Shown piece after piece: positions 1-8,873 of a stretch of 64,000 bases of DNA (position 1 is its first letter; each line of letters begins with the position of its first letter). The notes under the pieces are model-generated. The model saw nothing but the letters and a program-made list of their open reading frames with translations, did no database searches and was not told where the DNA came from. This DNA is from an uncultured Mycoplasmatota bacterium (GTDB lineage Bacteria; Bacillota_I; Bacilli_A; RF39; UBA660): positions 124,001 through 188,000 of the forward strand of contig CALEBF010000012.1 of assembly GCA_937944975.1 (NCBI GenBank), written 5' to 3'. Made by a program: the position numbers and the translations under genes.

Positions 1-869
1 ATTCCAAAGCTGAATTGAAATCCGATATGATAAATAATCCAAGGGTTTATAAAAAGAACAATGGCAAGTGTCATACAAAATAAATCAAGTGTACTACACT
101 CCATTTGAAAATAATCTTTGATCGACTGTAACAGAAAAAAAATAAAAACACGAAGAACTGAGGGTGTAAAACCGACAACTATAGAGTATCCTGAAACAAT
201 AAATAGAATAACTGCATTTTGAACATTTTTATTTTTGCATGTAATCAAATATCGTATCCCGGCAATCAACACGTGAAAATGCAATCCAGAGACGGAAAAA
301 AGATGTTGAATTCCGATTTTCTGAATAGCATCTTTCTCCTTTTCTTCTACTCCGTCTAGATTTCCGAACAAAAAAGCTTGTAGATATGGTGTGTTAGACT
401 TATACAAATTGTCATATATTTTCTCTTTTACCTTATAAAAGAATGAAGGTGGATTCGGATGAATTTTGTAACTTGTCCCCTCAATTTGATAAAAGATTCC
501 TATCGAACGCAAATAATCACGATATTGGAACAACATTTTATTTCCATTTTTAGAAGGTATATTACGTATTCCTGAAACCGTTACTTTCATTCCTAGGCAC
601 ACGTTCTCTTTCAAATCATTCTTTTCTTCTTTTGATGAAATTGTAATATAAAATTGATATTTCTTCTCCTTTGTTTTTAAGGTGCCCTTCCATAAATTCC
701 CATCGATTTCATACGACATCAGAATTCCTGTTTCCTCTATTTTCTGATCACGATCTATTAAATGTGTTTCATGGCGTACTAAAATACCATATACAATAGA
801 AATCAATAAGATACACCATATATATTTACTATATCGTGATATATGGTGCGATTTTTTGGTAAGAGGCAT
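1..869 (-). CDS. comEC: ComEC/Rec2 DNA-uptake channel, C-terminal part outside the window
   Basis: I translated this frame by hand: it is open from an ATG at 869 to the window edge (289 codons). The product has an N-terminal membrane segment, an extracytoplasmic OB-like region, then the ComEC competence-domain signature HLFSVSGLH followed by hydrophobic helices. ComEC forms the membrane channel that passes single-stranded DNA during transformation. The start overlaps the end of comEA by 41 bases, the usual comEA-comEC order, with AAAGGA and AGGAG just upstream of the ATG. Only the N-terminal portion is here, so the metallo-lactamase-like domain, if present, is unseen. Confidence 0.9.
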   Translation of the reverse strand, partial: MPLTKKSHHISRYSKYIWCILLISIVYGILVRHETHLIDRDQKIEETGILMSYEIDGNLWKGTLKTKEKKYQFYITISSKEEKNDLKENVCLGMKVTVSGIRNIPSKNGNKMLFQYRDYLRSIGIFYQIEGTSYKIHPNPPSFFYKVKEKIYDNLYKSNTPYLQAFLFGNLDGVEEKEKDAIQKIGIQHLFSVSGLHFHVLIAGIRYLITCKNKNVQNAVILFIVSGYSIVVGFTPSVLRVFIFFLLQSIKDYFQMECSTLDLFCMTLAIVLFINPWIIYHIGFQFSFG

Positions 870-1494
870 CTCCTATTCCTTTCACTTCTTTTAGTTCCTC
901 TATATTCTGAAATCCATTGTGACTTTCTCGGTACGAGATAATATCCTGCGCTTTCTTCTCCCCAATTCCTGGAAGTTCCATCAACTCTTCTAAAGTTGCC
1001 TGGTTGAGAGAAATCGGAAAGGTTACTTGTTTTTCTTCTTGTTTGTTTTCATTCGACTCTTTTTCATTTGTGATCGTATTTTCTTTTTCGATGCAAACAT
1101 CATTTTCTAATTTAGGACAAACACAAGTTTGATCAATCACTTTAACACTGGTGTCACCTTCTTTTTGTTCTGCAATTTCTGCCTGCGTATAGATAATGAC
1201 AACCATCTCATCTTTCAATTTTTTACTCAAGTTAATATATTCTGTCGAAGCATCTGTTCTAAGTCCTCCTGCTTTTTCTATCAGTTTCATGACAGTCATA
1301 TTCTCTTCACATTCATATACACCTGGATTTATCACTGCACCTTTTAGATCAACATAGATCTTTTTCTTTTCTTCTTCTTTTTTTTCGATTGGTTCTAAAA
1401 CGACATCATCTTCTGTTTCCGCGTTCACAGTGAAATATACACATGAAAATATAGAGATCAATAAAACTACCGCAATAATTATTTTCTTCTTCAT
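829..1494 (-). CDS. comEA: ComEA-type DNA receptor (SLBB + helix-hairpin-helix)
   Basis: A 221-residue protein with an N-terminal membrane anchor (about residues 3-25), an SLBB domain (about 42-100, VDLKGAVINPGVY), a charged linker, and two C-terminal helix-hairpin-helix units (LPGIGEKKAQDI and VKGIGDASYQKI). ComEA binds incoming double-stranded DNA at the cell surface and hands it to ComEC, whose gene overlaps the 3' end. I chose the ATG at 1494 because GGTGG lies just upstream and the hydrophobic signal anchor begins there; the frame is open 41 codons further upstream but that part looks non-coding and overlaps the ftsW terminator. Confidence 0.9.
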   Translation of the reverse strand: MKKKIIIAVVLLISIFSCVYFTVNAETEDDVVLEPIEKKEEEKKKIYVDLKGAVINPGVYECEENMTVMKLIEKAGGLRTDASTEYINLSKKLKDEMVVIIYTQAEIAEQKEGDTSVKVIDQTCVCPKLENDVCIEKENTITNEKESNENKQEEKQVTFPISLNQATLEELMELPGIGEKKAQDIISYRESHNGFQNIEELKEVKGIGDASYQKIAPYITI

Positions 1495-1544
1495 ACTACC
1501 ACCTATCAATATTGTTCTATACGATCGCTTTTTTTCCTTCCACG

Positions 1545-1569
1545 AAAAAAAGATTCCGAAGAATCTTTT
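1545..1569 (-). terminator. Rho-independent terminator of the SEDS gene
   Basis: Read on the minus strand: stem AAGATTC, loop TTCG, GAATCTT, then a run of Ts. It sits at the stop codon of the FtsW/RodA gene and separates it from comEA. Confidence 0.85.
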
Positions 1570-2737
1570 AAACTTTAATCTTTTGTCGTTTTGTTTCAAT
1601 ATGGATTCGTTGCACAAGTGCTAAAGATATAATGAGTGATATCGTAAAGGATCCTCCATAACTTAAGAATGGATTTGGTACTCCAGTTAATGGCATAATT
1701 CCAAATAGTCCACCTAAATTGACAAAAATATGCATGAAAATATAGGTAGCAACCCCAAGGCATATATAACGTCCTCTAAGTGTATTAGCTCTCGAAGATA
1801 ACGATAGAATACGCTTTAATATAATAATGTATCCAAGGAAAATAATCAAAGACTTGAAAAATCCTTGTTCTTCTACGATAATCGCAAAAACACTATCAGT
1901 ATGTGGTTCTGGAATATAAGAATACTTTTGCTTACTTTTCCCGCCCCCTAAACCGAATGCGCCTCCATCATTGATTGCTATAAATCCGTTACAAGTTTGA
2001 TATCCTCCTTCTTCGTAATTGCTACAAGGGTTAAAGAAATTAAACCGGTCCATCTGTTCAGGAGACAAGATATATCCTTTTGTACTTAATAATACAAGGC
2101 CAGCAAATATAGCTAGTACAAAAAGAAATATAAACGTTTTAATTTTGTCAATTCTCAAGATTGGACTTCCCAGAAACATGACAAAGAAAATCATAAAAAG
2201 AATGAACATAGTACCGAAGTCCTTTTGCAAAAAAACGATTGCAGGATAAGAAAGACCAACGAATAAAATAATTCCAATCATGTCATAATGGTTAATTTTC
2301 TTGTTTCGAAGTCTCGCATAAAATCGTTCAAATAAAAGAGCTAGACAGACAATCATCACTGGTTTTGCAAATTCACTCGGCTGTACTCTACCGATAATCG
2401 GAAGAGCAATCCAGTTACGGCTCCCACGATGGTCTGTTCCATACATACTCAAATACAATAACAATCCTAAAATGGCAATAAATCCGAGAAGTGCGAGTGG
2501 CTTGTATTTTTTTGTATCATAACAAAAAATAATAATACTAACGACAAGCCCTGCCATCAACATTTTCAATTGTTGGTAAAAATAGTAATATAATGGTGCT
2601 TCTGAGGTAACTGCTTCGCTACTAGAAGCTGTAACGATATTGAGTAAACCGAATACGAATAAGGCAATACTAATAAATAGTAAGGGTTTATCCATATCCT
2701 GCACAATATGTTTTATGTTCCTAACTACCTTCCTCAT
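1568..2737 (-). CDS. ftsW: SEDS peptidoglycan glycosyltransferase (FtsW/RodA family, FtsW-like)
   Basis: A 389-residue polytopic membrane protein with SEDS signatures: RGSRNWIALP and QPSEFAKP in the middle, GLGGGKSKQKY followed by IPEPHTDSVFAI near residue 280, and PLTGVPNPFLSYGGS near the C terminus. SEDS proteins polymerise lipid II with a partner class B PBP. The TG before the last proline motif and the GxGKSxQK segment favour FtsW over RodA, but no neighbouring division gene confirms this. Starts at ATG 2737 with GGTGATC upstream. Confidence 0.8.
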   Translation of the reverse strand: MRKVVRNIKHIVQDMDKPLLFISIALFVFGLLNIVTASSSEAVTSEAPLYYYFYQQLKMLMAGLVVSIIIFCYDTKKYKPLALLGFIAILGLLLYLSMYGTDHRGSRNWIALPIIGRVQPSEFAKPVMIVCLALLFERFYARLRNKKINHYDMIGIILFVGLSYPAIVFLQKDFGTMFILFMIFFVMFLGSPILRIDKIKTFIFLFVLAIFAGLVLLSTKGYILSPEQMDRFNFFNPCSNYEEGGYQTCNGFIAINDGGAFGLGGGKSKQKYSYIPEPHTDSVFAIIVEEQGFFKSLIIFLGYIIILKRILSLSSRANTLRGRYICLGVATYIFMHIFVNLGGLFGIMPLTGVPNPFLSYGGSFTISLIISLALVQRIHIETKRQKIKV

Positions 2738-2818
2738 ATGATCACCTATTATTCATCATACCATAGTTTATTCTTTTTGAAAATAGGTCAATTTTACTAG
2801 TCATTCTGCACAGATATA

Positions 2819-2826
2819 CATACAAT
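2819..2826 (+). promoter_or_regulatory. Possible sporulation-type -10 box (CATACAAT)
   Basis: CATACAAT matches the -10 of mother-cell sigma-E promoters and overlaps the sigma-K pattern CATAnnnTA. It lies 20 bases upstream of the YjcZ-like start codon. A GTCATTCT element is 11 bases upstream, too close for a canonical sigma-E -35, so the call is tentative. Confidence 0.3.
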
Positions 2827-2846
2827 ATGGTAAAGGAGGTTGGATT

Positions 2847-3017
2847 ATGTATTACTACGGAGGTTACCAAGGATACGGATGTGGTCAACCACAACCTTGC
2901 TGTGGCGGTTACCCTTACGGTGGTGGAACTGGATATGGTGCTGCAATCATTTTAGTTTTATTTATACTTCTTGTGATTGTTATCGGTTCTCGCGCATTCG
3001 GACCTGGACCTAGATAA
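2847..3017 (+). CDS. YjcZ-like small Gly/Tyr-rich membrane protein
   Basis: A 56-residue protein. The first half is rich in Gly, Tyr, Pro and Cys; the second half is one hydrophobic helix (AAIILVLFILLVIVIGS) and a short FGPGPR tail. This layout matches the YjcZ family of small sporulation-associated proteins in Bacilli, whose molecular role is unknown. The ATG follows a near-perfect AAAGGAGGT at 6 bases spacing, and a strong terminator follows the stop, so this is a monocistronic gene. The link to sporulation is from the family and a possible sigma-E/K -10 box only. Confidence 0.7.
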   Translation: MYYYGGYQGYGCGQPQPCCGGYPYGGGTGYGAAIILVLFILLVIVIGSRAFGPGPR

Positions 3018-3029
3018 ATTACAGTAAAG

Positions 3030-3054
3030 CAGTATGGTGAACATACTGTTTTTT
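3030..3054 (+). terminator. Terminator of the YjcZ-like gene
   Basis: Stem CAGTATG, loop GTGAA, CATACTG, followed by six Ts. Confidence 0.9.
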
Positions 3055-3126
3055 CGTATATAACTTATTCGCTTTTCCTATTCAATCATGTCTTTTTATG
3101 TTACAATATTATACGGAGTTGATAAC

Positions 3127-3675
3127 ATGTTTAAAAAATTAGATATATTGGATGAAAAAGATCCGCATCTTCGTAAAAAGAGTATGGAAGTTACATTTCC
3201 CCTCTCTAAAGAAGATAAAAAATTAATTCAAAGAGCAATCGATCATTTAACGTATAGTCAAATCGAAGAATACGAAAAAAAATATGACCTGCGTCCAGGA
3301 ATGGGACTTGCCTTTCCACAACTAGGCCTCAACAAAAGAATTATTGTAATCGTACACGAAGTCGATGATGAAACATTTGATAACTATGTTGTAATCAATC
3401 CTAAAATCATAAGTGAATCGGAAGAAATCATCGCTGCAGAAGTTGGAGAAGGATGTTTAAGTGTCAATCGTGAAGTAGAAGGCCATGTACCAAGACATGC
3501 ACGTGTCACCATCGAAGGATACGATGAAGAAGGAAATAAAATTCGCATTCGTGCACGTGAGGAACTTTCAATCGCATTTCAGCATGAAATCGATCATTTA
3601 AATGGAATTTTATTCTACGATCGAATCAATCAAAAAAAACCATTTTACAGAGAAGACGAGATTCGTCTTATATAG
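3127..3675 (+). CDS. def: Peptide deformylase
   Basis: A 182-residue peptide deformylase, which removes the formyl group from the N-terminal methionine of new proteins. The three family motifs are visible: GMGLAFPQ (58-65), EGCLSV (108-113, metal-binding Cys) and QHEIDHLNG (152-160, HExxH). The insert between the N terminus and motif 1 and the length match the longer type 2 deformylases of Bacillota. I chose ATG 3127: GGAG lies just upstream, and an extended -10 (TG-T-TACAAT, 3099-3107) overlaps the longer 3088 frame. The arylsulfotransferase gene follows after 9 bases. Confidence 0.92.
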   Translation: MFKKLDILDEKDPHLRKKSMEVTFPLSKEDKKLIQRAIDHLTYSQIEEYEKKYDLRPGMGLAFPQLGLNKRIIVIVHEVDDETFDNYVVINPKIISESEEIIAAEVGEGCLSVNREVEGHVPRHARVTIEGYDEEGNKIRIRAREELSIAFQHEIDHLNGILFYDRINQKKPFYREDEIRLI

Positions 3676-3684
3676 GAGGAATTT

Positions 3685-5613
3685 ATGAAAACACAATATA
3701 AAATGATTGTTTTAGTTGCACTCGCTTGCATTTGCTCTATTTTAATTTACTATAAAGTAGATAAAGCAAAGCCTGCAAAATTTCAAGAAGATTTAATAGC
3801 AAAACAAGAAAAGTTAGAAAACAAATTTTTAGAAAAAACAAATTATACGATGGAACATCCTAATATTATTTTGGATCCATACGATATTTCTCCACTTACC
3901 GCACTTGTCATATTTGAAACAAGTGACCTTACGGCGCCTGAAGTGACTATCAAAGGTAAAGATGAAAACACGACATTTACAAAGACTTTTACACCGTCGA
4001 AAAAGCACATCTTACCTATCTACGGATTATATCCAGACACAAATAACGAAGTGACAATCGAATGTAATGGTCAAAAGAATGTCTTCTATATTAAGACTGA
4101 CCCACTCCCAGAAGATTTCGCAATTCCTACAAAAGTGGAAAGCAATAAAGAAGAACTTGGAAACGACCTATATTTTGTTACACCATCTTCCAATGGATAT
4201 GTCGCTGCATACGATGTCAATGGAGACGTCCGTTGGTATCTTACCGAATCTTTTACTTGGGATATTCAGAGACTTAATAATGGAAATATTTTATTAAGTA
4301 GTAATCGCCTCATCAATCCACCTTATTACATGACAGGCCTTATGGAAATGGATTTACTTGGAAAAGTTTACTATGAATATACTCTACCTGGCGGATATCA
4401 TCACGATGTATTCGAACTGGAAAATGGAAACTTAATCATTGCAAGTGACAACTTTGAAAACGGTACGGTCGAAGATTATATCGTCGAGATGGATCGCAAA
4501 ACAGGCGAAATTGTCAAGACAATTGATCTTACAAAAATTCTACCACAGGATGAAGGTCGCAATGTAAATGCTACTGATTACGATTGGTTCCATAACAACT
4601 CAGTCTGGTATGATGCAGCAACAAATTCACTTACCCTATCTGGTCGTCATCAAGACGCCGTTGTCAATTTAGATTATTCGACAAATGAAATCAACTGGAT
4701 TGTCGGATCGAAAGAAGGATGGAGCAAAAAAATGCAAAAATACTTCTTTGAACCAGATGAGAATACTGAGTTTCAATGGTCACAACACGCTGCAATGATT
4801 TTACCAAACGGCAACTTATTCTTATTCGATAATGGAAATAATCGTTCTAAAACTGAAGAAAATGCAGTAAGTGCCGAAAACAATTACAGTCGCGGTGTAA
4901 TCTATCAATTAGATAAAGAAAATAAAACGATTCATCAAGTATGGCAATACGGAAAAGAACGTGGTAGTGAATTCTATTCTCCATACATTTCCGACGTTGA
5001 TTACTTTGATGAAGAGCACTATTTGATTCATTCTGGAGGTATTTCAAAAACAGAAGATGGAAAGCCAAACAACGAGCCTGCCGGATTGCAAAAATCTAGT
5101 TCTATGAATTCAATTACAACAGAAAGGAAAGATGGCCAAGTTATCTTTGAAATGCAATTGCCTGGAAACTTCTATCGTGCTGAAAAAATGAGTCTATATG
5201 CGAATAATGTATTTAAAACAGGAAAAGGAACTACACTTGGTAGCATGAGAGAAACAAAGGCAAGTGGAAAACAAACCTTGTGTCTCATCAATAAATCGAT
5301 CAATGATACTTATAAATCACACGATATCAAAATTATAAAAGAAAAAGATCGTCTCGCAGTAACAGGAACATTTAAAAAATCAGATAAAGTAGAAATTATT
5401 CTGGATAATACATTCAATAAAAAAGTATATGATATGATTATCTCTAAAAAACCTTATACTGCAATGTGCGTTGACATATTCAATGAAGAAGAAAAAGAAA
5501 ATGGTATTTCTGTTACAAAGTACATCAACGATGAAGGATTAAAAGGAAAATTCTACATTTATCTTAAAATTAATGGAACTGTTTACGATACAGATCTATA
5601 CGTAACTTACTAG
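3685..5613 (+). CDS. Membrane-anchored arylsulfate sulfotransferase (ASST family)
   Basis: A 642-residue protein with an N-terminal membrane helix (about 7-23) and a six-bladed-propeller arylsulfotransferase domain. ASSTs transfer sulfate from one phenolic sulfate ester to another phenol through a sulfo-histidine, without PAPS, outside the membrane. Visible family histidines: YHHDVF near 239, DWFHNNS near 300, GRHQDAV near 319 and WSQHA near 366. Many blade repeats of the LxNGNxL type are present. Translationally close to def (9 bases, AGGAGG in between) and followed by its own terminator. The lipobox is not convincing, so I infer a transmembrane anchor. The natural substrate is unknown. Confidence 0.85.
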   Translation: MKTQYKMIVLVALACICSILIYYKVDKAKPAKFQEDLIAKQEKLENKFLEKTNYTMEHPNIILDPYDISPLTALVIFETSDLTAPEVTIKGKDENTTFTKTFTPSKKHILPIYGLYPDTNNEVTIECNGQKNVFYIKTDPLPEDFAIPTKVESNKEELGNDLYFVTPSSNGYVAAYDVNGDVRWYLTESFTWDIQRLNNGNILLSSNRLINPPYYMTGLMEMDLLGKVYYEYTLPGGYHHDVFELENGNLIIASDNFENGTVEDYIVEMDRKTGEIVKTIDLTKILPQDEGRNVNATDYDWFHNNSVWYDAATNSLTLSGRHQDAVVNLDYSTNEINWIVGSKEGWSKKMQKYFFEPDENTEFQWSQHAAMILPNGNLFLFDNGNNRSKTEENAVSAENNYSRGVIYQLDKENKTIHQVWQYGKERGSEFYSPYISDVDYFDEEHYLIHSGGISKTEDGKPNNEPAGLQKSSSMNSITTERKDGQVIFEMQLPGNFYRAEKMSLYANNVFKTGKGTTLGSMRETKASGKQTLCLINKSINDTYKSHDIKIIKEKDRLAVTGTFKKSDKVEIILDNTFNKKVYDMIISKKPYTAMCVDIFNEEEKENGISVTKYINDEGLKGKFYIYLKINGTVYDTDLYVTY

Positions 5614-5637
5614 AGAACACTTGTTCTCTTTTCTTTT
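5612..5637 (+). terminator. Terminator of def-arylsulfotransferase
   Basis: AGAGAAC paired with GTTCTCT around ACTT, followed by a T-rich tract. The tract runs into the -35 box of the next gene. Confidence 0.8.
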
Positions 5638-5664
5638 GACACAAATTATGATATATGCTAGAAT
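5636..5664 (+). promoter_or_regulatory. Sigma-A promoter of the 5688 gene
   Basis: TTGACA (5636-5641), 17-base spacer, TAGAAT (5659-5664), with the coding start 24 bases after the -10. Confidence 0.85.
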
Positions 5665-5687
5665 ACATTTAGAAAGAAGGAGCATTT

Positions 5688-6476
5688 ATGAAAATTAATA
5701 ATGTGGCATGGAAAAAACTTGCAACTATCAGTTTTGTTTTCATAGCAGGTGTTTATTCTGGAAGAATTATCGAAAGAATCCATCAAGCACCACAATCGAC
5801 ACAGCTTATAACCAATACTGACAAAAGTCAAGCGGAAGCAGAAGAAACTACATATTATTTTACCACGCAAGAAAGAGCAATTTTAAAATTTGATGAAAAT
5901 GGAGAACCTATATATTCTGATTGGTCGCCTATAAACGATTTTAAAAAAGTAACTAATAACACAATGGCATATGCAAATGACACAACAAAAGTTTATATAA
6001 AAAGCAACAACAGTAACGAACTAGCATCAGAATTAGCAACTGGCCACTCCATTAGAAATGGAATTTTATATCAAGGTGAAACAGCAATACAAAGTTTAGC
6101 TGAACCGAATGACTTCGACAAATTAAAAATTGCAATCGATCGACAACTTGTACAATATCAAGAAAGAACATGGGACACTTCTAAAAACGATTGGTCAGAA
6201 TGGTCTGAGCGTAAATTTATTACACAAACGACATACTTAAAGAATACAGATAAAAAACAATATCGTATTGTTTTTTATACAAATCAAAAGGATAATCAAG
6301 TCAATTGGTTTGATTTATCTCAGTTTGAAAACAGTTCTTTTAAAAATTGTTCACTGTATGAAGGAGAAACCCCTGTTCCAATGGATATGAGTAATTATAA
6401 TCCAGATAACTCAAGCCATGTATCATTTGATGATGTTATCTATGATGATGCTAAAACATATTCAGTCCATCATTAA
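5688..6476 (+). CDS. Unknown membrane-anchored extracytoplasmic protein
   Basis: A 262-residue protein I do not recognise. It has a short positive N terminus, one membrane helix (about 12-27) and a hydrophilic exported part rich in Asn, Thr and aromatic residues. Two tryptophan-containing segments, YSDWSPINDF and NDWSEWSERKF, look like two copies of one motif, which may mark a small internal duplication. It has its own promoter, a good RBS (GAAGGAG) and a terminator, so it is a single-gene unit. No cysteine pair or catalytic motif is apparent. Confidence 0.75.
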   Translation: MKINNVAWKKLATISFVFIAGVYSGRIIERIHQAPQSTQLITNTDKSQAEAEETTYYFTTQERAILKFDENGEPIYSDWSPINDFKKVTNNTMAYANDTTKVYIKSNNSNELASELATGHSIRNGILYQGETAIQSLAEPNDFDKLKIAIDRQLVQYQERTWDTSKNDWSEWSERKFITQTTYLKNTDKKQYRIVFYTNQKDNQVNWFDLSQFENSSFKNCSLYEGETPVPMDMSNYNPDNSSHVSFDDVIYDDAKTYSVHH

Positions 6477-6481
6477 TCAAT

Positions 6482-6513
6482 AAAAAAACGATTTGTTAAA
6501 ATCGCTTTTTTTT
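6482..6513. terminator. Bidirectional terminator between convergent genes
   Basis: CGATTT, loop GTTA, AAATCG, flanked by seven As on the left and eight Ts on the right, so it can stop transcription from both the 5688 gene and the ylmH-like gene. Confidence 0.85.
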
Positions 6514-7222
6514 ATTGATATTTTGCAATTTCTAAAATATACTTACCTTTTTTGCTTTTACCTACAATTGATTGGAGTTGATATTTTCCATATTTTCGAA
6601 TGGAAAATATGGCACCTTCTTCCATTTCTAATGTTCCCCTATTTGCTTCTTGATACTGGTATATAATATACCGTTGTTCAAATAGTTCTAATACTTTTTT
6701 TCTAGAAAGTCCTGTAATCGTAGCAACGACAGCATCCAATCTAAGGCTCGATGTAAGATATGTTTCTTTTATTTTCTTCGGCTCATAGTCTACAATCACA
6801 TCTACTGGTTTTTGCTCAATTTCAACTGGTATCTTCCCTATATGTGTAAAATATTGTTCAAAATATCTAAGGCAAGATTGTACAATCCATAAATAGACGA
6901 CATTATTTATTACAACGATATCTCCATACATCTCAGGTTCTGTTTGATGAGAAAATAATGTGCCCAATACTTGAGAATGCGTTACTTTCTCTTTTGCAGT
7001 CACTTTGATACAACTCACCATAGGATCATTGGTATATAATACCGTCTTCTCTGCTTCTGTAAATGGTTGAAAAAGATAACAAGGTATATTTCTTTTCTTA
7101 CACATCTGCAAAAGGATCATCACCTTTCTCGGATCCAGAAAATTAGTTGCACTTCCTCTTTCTAAACGTTCGATACAAGATGCAAAAAACATTTTCTCTT
7201 GTCTATTTATTATCTTTTTCAT
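6512..7222 (-). CDS. ylmH: YlmH-like S4-domain RNA-binding protein
   Basis: A 236-residue protein with the YlmH layout: N-terminal region with the FLDPR motif (about 28-32), a middle domain, and a C-terminal S4 RNA-binding domain (about 155-215, SLRLDAVVATITGLSRKKV). In Bacillus subtilis YlmH (RqcP2) acts in ribosome-associated quality control on obstructed 50S subunits. Here the gene is separated from the usual ylm/division cluster and instead overlaps the end of an ABC-F gene by 20 bases, which suggests co-translation of two ribosome-acting proteins. That functional link is inference. Confidence 0.8.
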   Translation of the reverse strand: MKKIINRQEKMFFASCIERLERGSATNFLDPRKVMILLQMCKKRNIPCYLFQPFTEAEKTVLYTNDPMVSCIKVTAKEKVTHSQVLGTLFSHQTEPEMYGDIVVINNVVYLWIVQSCLRYFEQYFTHIGKIPVEIEQKPVDVIVDYEPKKIKETYLTSSLRLDAVVATITGLSRKKVLELFEQRYIIYQYQEANRGTLEMEEGAIFSIRKYGKYQLQSIVGKSKKGKYILEIAKYQ

Positions 7223-8804
7223 TTTGAAACTCTAAATATTCCTCGTATGTCATCTGTTTATCGATATATCCACCATCTTCTGTAATTTCAATAATACGAT
7301 TTGCAACTGTTTCAATCAGTTCCAAGTCGAAACTTGAAAATAGAATAGCACCTGTAAATTTTTTCATTCCGAGATTGAGTGAATGAATCGATTCAATATC
7401 TAAATGATTGGTTGGTTCATCCAATAATAATAAGTTTCCTTGTTCTAACATCATTTTAGCGAGCATGCTACGTACTTTTTCTCCTCCGGATAAGACAGAT
7501 ACTTTCTTTAAACTTTCCTCTCCTGAAAATAACATACGGCCTAAAAATCCACGAATGAAACTCTCTTCTTGATTTTTAGAATATTGTCGTAACCATTCAA
7601 CTAAGTTAAAATCACATTCGAAATATTTGCTGTGATCTTTCGCAAAATATGATAACTTCACTGTAGTCCCAAACTTGATTGTTCCGCTGTCTGGCTTTTC
7701 TTCACCCGCTATTATTTTAAACAACATCGTCTTTGCCTGTTCGTTCATTCCAACAAATGCAATTTTATCATCTCGACGCACAGTTAAAGAAAAATCTTTT
7801 AACAGTACCTTCCCATCTACAGTTTTGTTTATTTTTTCAAGAGTCAATACTTCCTTTCCAAGTGGTCGCTCTATTTCAAAACTGATAAATGGATACTTCC
7901 GGCTAGAAGGAATAATTTCATCTAATTTTATTTTTTCAAGTGCCTTTTTACGTGATGTCGCCTGTTTTGACTTCGATGCATTTGCAGAAAATCGCTCAAT
8001 AAATGACTTTAACTCTGCAATTTTTTCTTCTTTTTTCTTATTAGAATCCCTCATTTGTTTTTGAATCAATTCACTTGATTCAAACCAAAAGTCATAGTTT
8101 CCAACAAACATTGTTAATTTTTGATAATCGATATCTACCATATGAGTACATACTTTATTTAAGAAATGGCGATCATGACTTACAACAATAACTGTATTTT
8201 TAAAATTGATTAAAAATTCTTCTAACCACATCTTACTTGCAATATCAAGTCCGTTGGTTGGCTCATCTAAAAGTAAAATATCAGGGTTGCCAAATAACGC
8301 ACGAGCCAATAATACTTTTACTTTATCAGTATCTTTTAAATCTCCCATCATTGCTGAATGTAACTCTACAGGCAGTCCCAATCCTGAAAGCAAAATTGCT
8401 GCATCGCTTTCTGCCTGCCACCCATTCTTCGCTTCAAATCTCTCCTCTAACTCACCAGCACGAATTCCATCTGCTTCACTAAAATCTGGTTTTGTATAAA
8501 TTGCTTCTTTTTCCTTCATGATGTCATATAGTTCACTATCCCCCATAATTACCGTTTCCAATACAGGATAAGTATCAAATTCGTTGTGATTTTGCTTTAA
8601 AATAGAGATACGCTCTCCATTTGGGACACTTACTGTTCCTGTTGTTGTTTCAATCTCTCCACTCAATATTTTTAAAAAAGTAGATTTCCCAGCACCATTT
8701 GCTCCAATTAATCCATAACAATTATCTCCTACAAACTCCATATTGACATTTTCAAATAAAGTTTTCTTTCCGAATCTTAAACTCACATTTTGAACTTTTA
8801 ACAC
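7203..8804 (-). CDS. ABC-F ATPase of the YkpA/YbiT type
   Basis: A 533-residue soluble protein with two ATP-binding cassettes and no membrane helices, the mark of ABC-F translation factors. Cassette 1 has Walker A GANGAGKS near 34 and LLLDEPTNGLD; its signature segment is degenerate. The inter-domain linker contains FSANASKSKQATSRKK, typical of the YkpA/YbiT branch. Cassette 2 has a degenerate Walker A (GMNEQAKT) but an intact LSGGEK and LLDEPTNHLD. As far as I recall, the weak second P-loop is shared by YkpA relatives. The start is GTG at 8804 after GAGGTGAG; ylmH overlaps its end. Confidence 0.85.
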   Translation of the reverse strand: MLKVQNVSLRFGKKTLFENVNMEFVGDNCYGLIGANGAGKSTFLKILSGEIETTTGTVSVPNGERISILKQNHNEFDTYPVLETVIMGDSELYDIMKEKEAIYTKPDFSEADGIRAGELEERFEAKNGWQAESDAAILLSGLGLPVELHSAMMGDLKDTDKVKVLLARALFGNPDILLLDEPTNGLDIASKMWLEEFLINFKNTVIVVSHDRHFLNKVCTHMVDIDYQKLTMFVGNYDFWFESSELIQKQMRDSNKKKEEKIAELKSFIERFSANASKSKQATSRKKALEKIKLDEIIPSSRKYPFISFEIERPLGKEVLTLEKINKTVDGKVLLKDFSLTVRRDDKIAFVGMNEQAKTMLFKIIAGEEKPDSGTIKFGTTVKLSYFAKDHSKYFECDFNLVEWLRQYSKNQEESFIRGFLGRMLFSGEESLKKVSVLSGGEKVRSMLAKMMLEQGNLLLLDEPTNHLDIESIHSLNLGMKKFTGAILFSSFDLELIETVANRIIEITEDGGYIDKQMTYEEYLEFQNEKDNK

Positions 8805-8873
8805 TTTCTCACCTCTTTTGTTATAGCGATATCATCATATCACACTTCTTGTAAATTGCAAATAAAAAAGGCA

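Noticed and set aside
7203..8804. Degenerate Walker A in the second cassette of the YkpA-like ABC-F protein as a novel defect
   Set aside because: As far as I recall, YkpA-type relatives also have a weak second P-loop, so I treat it as a family trait.
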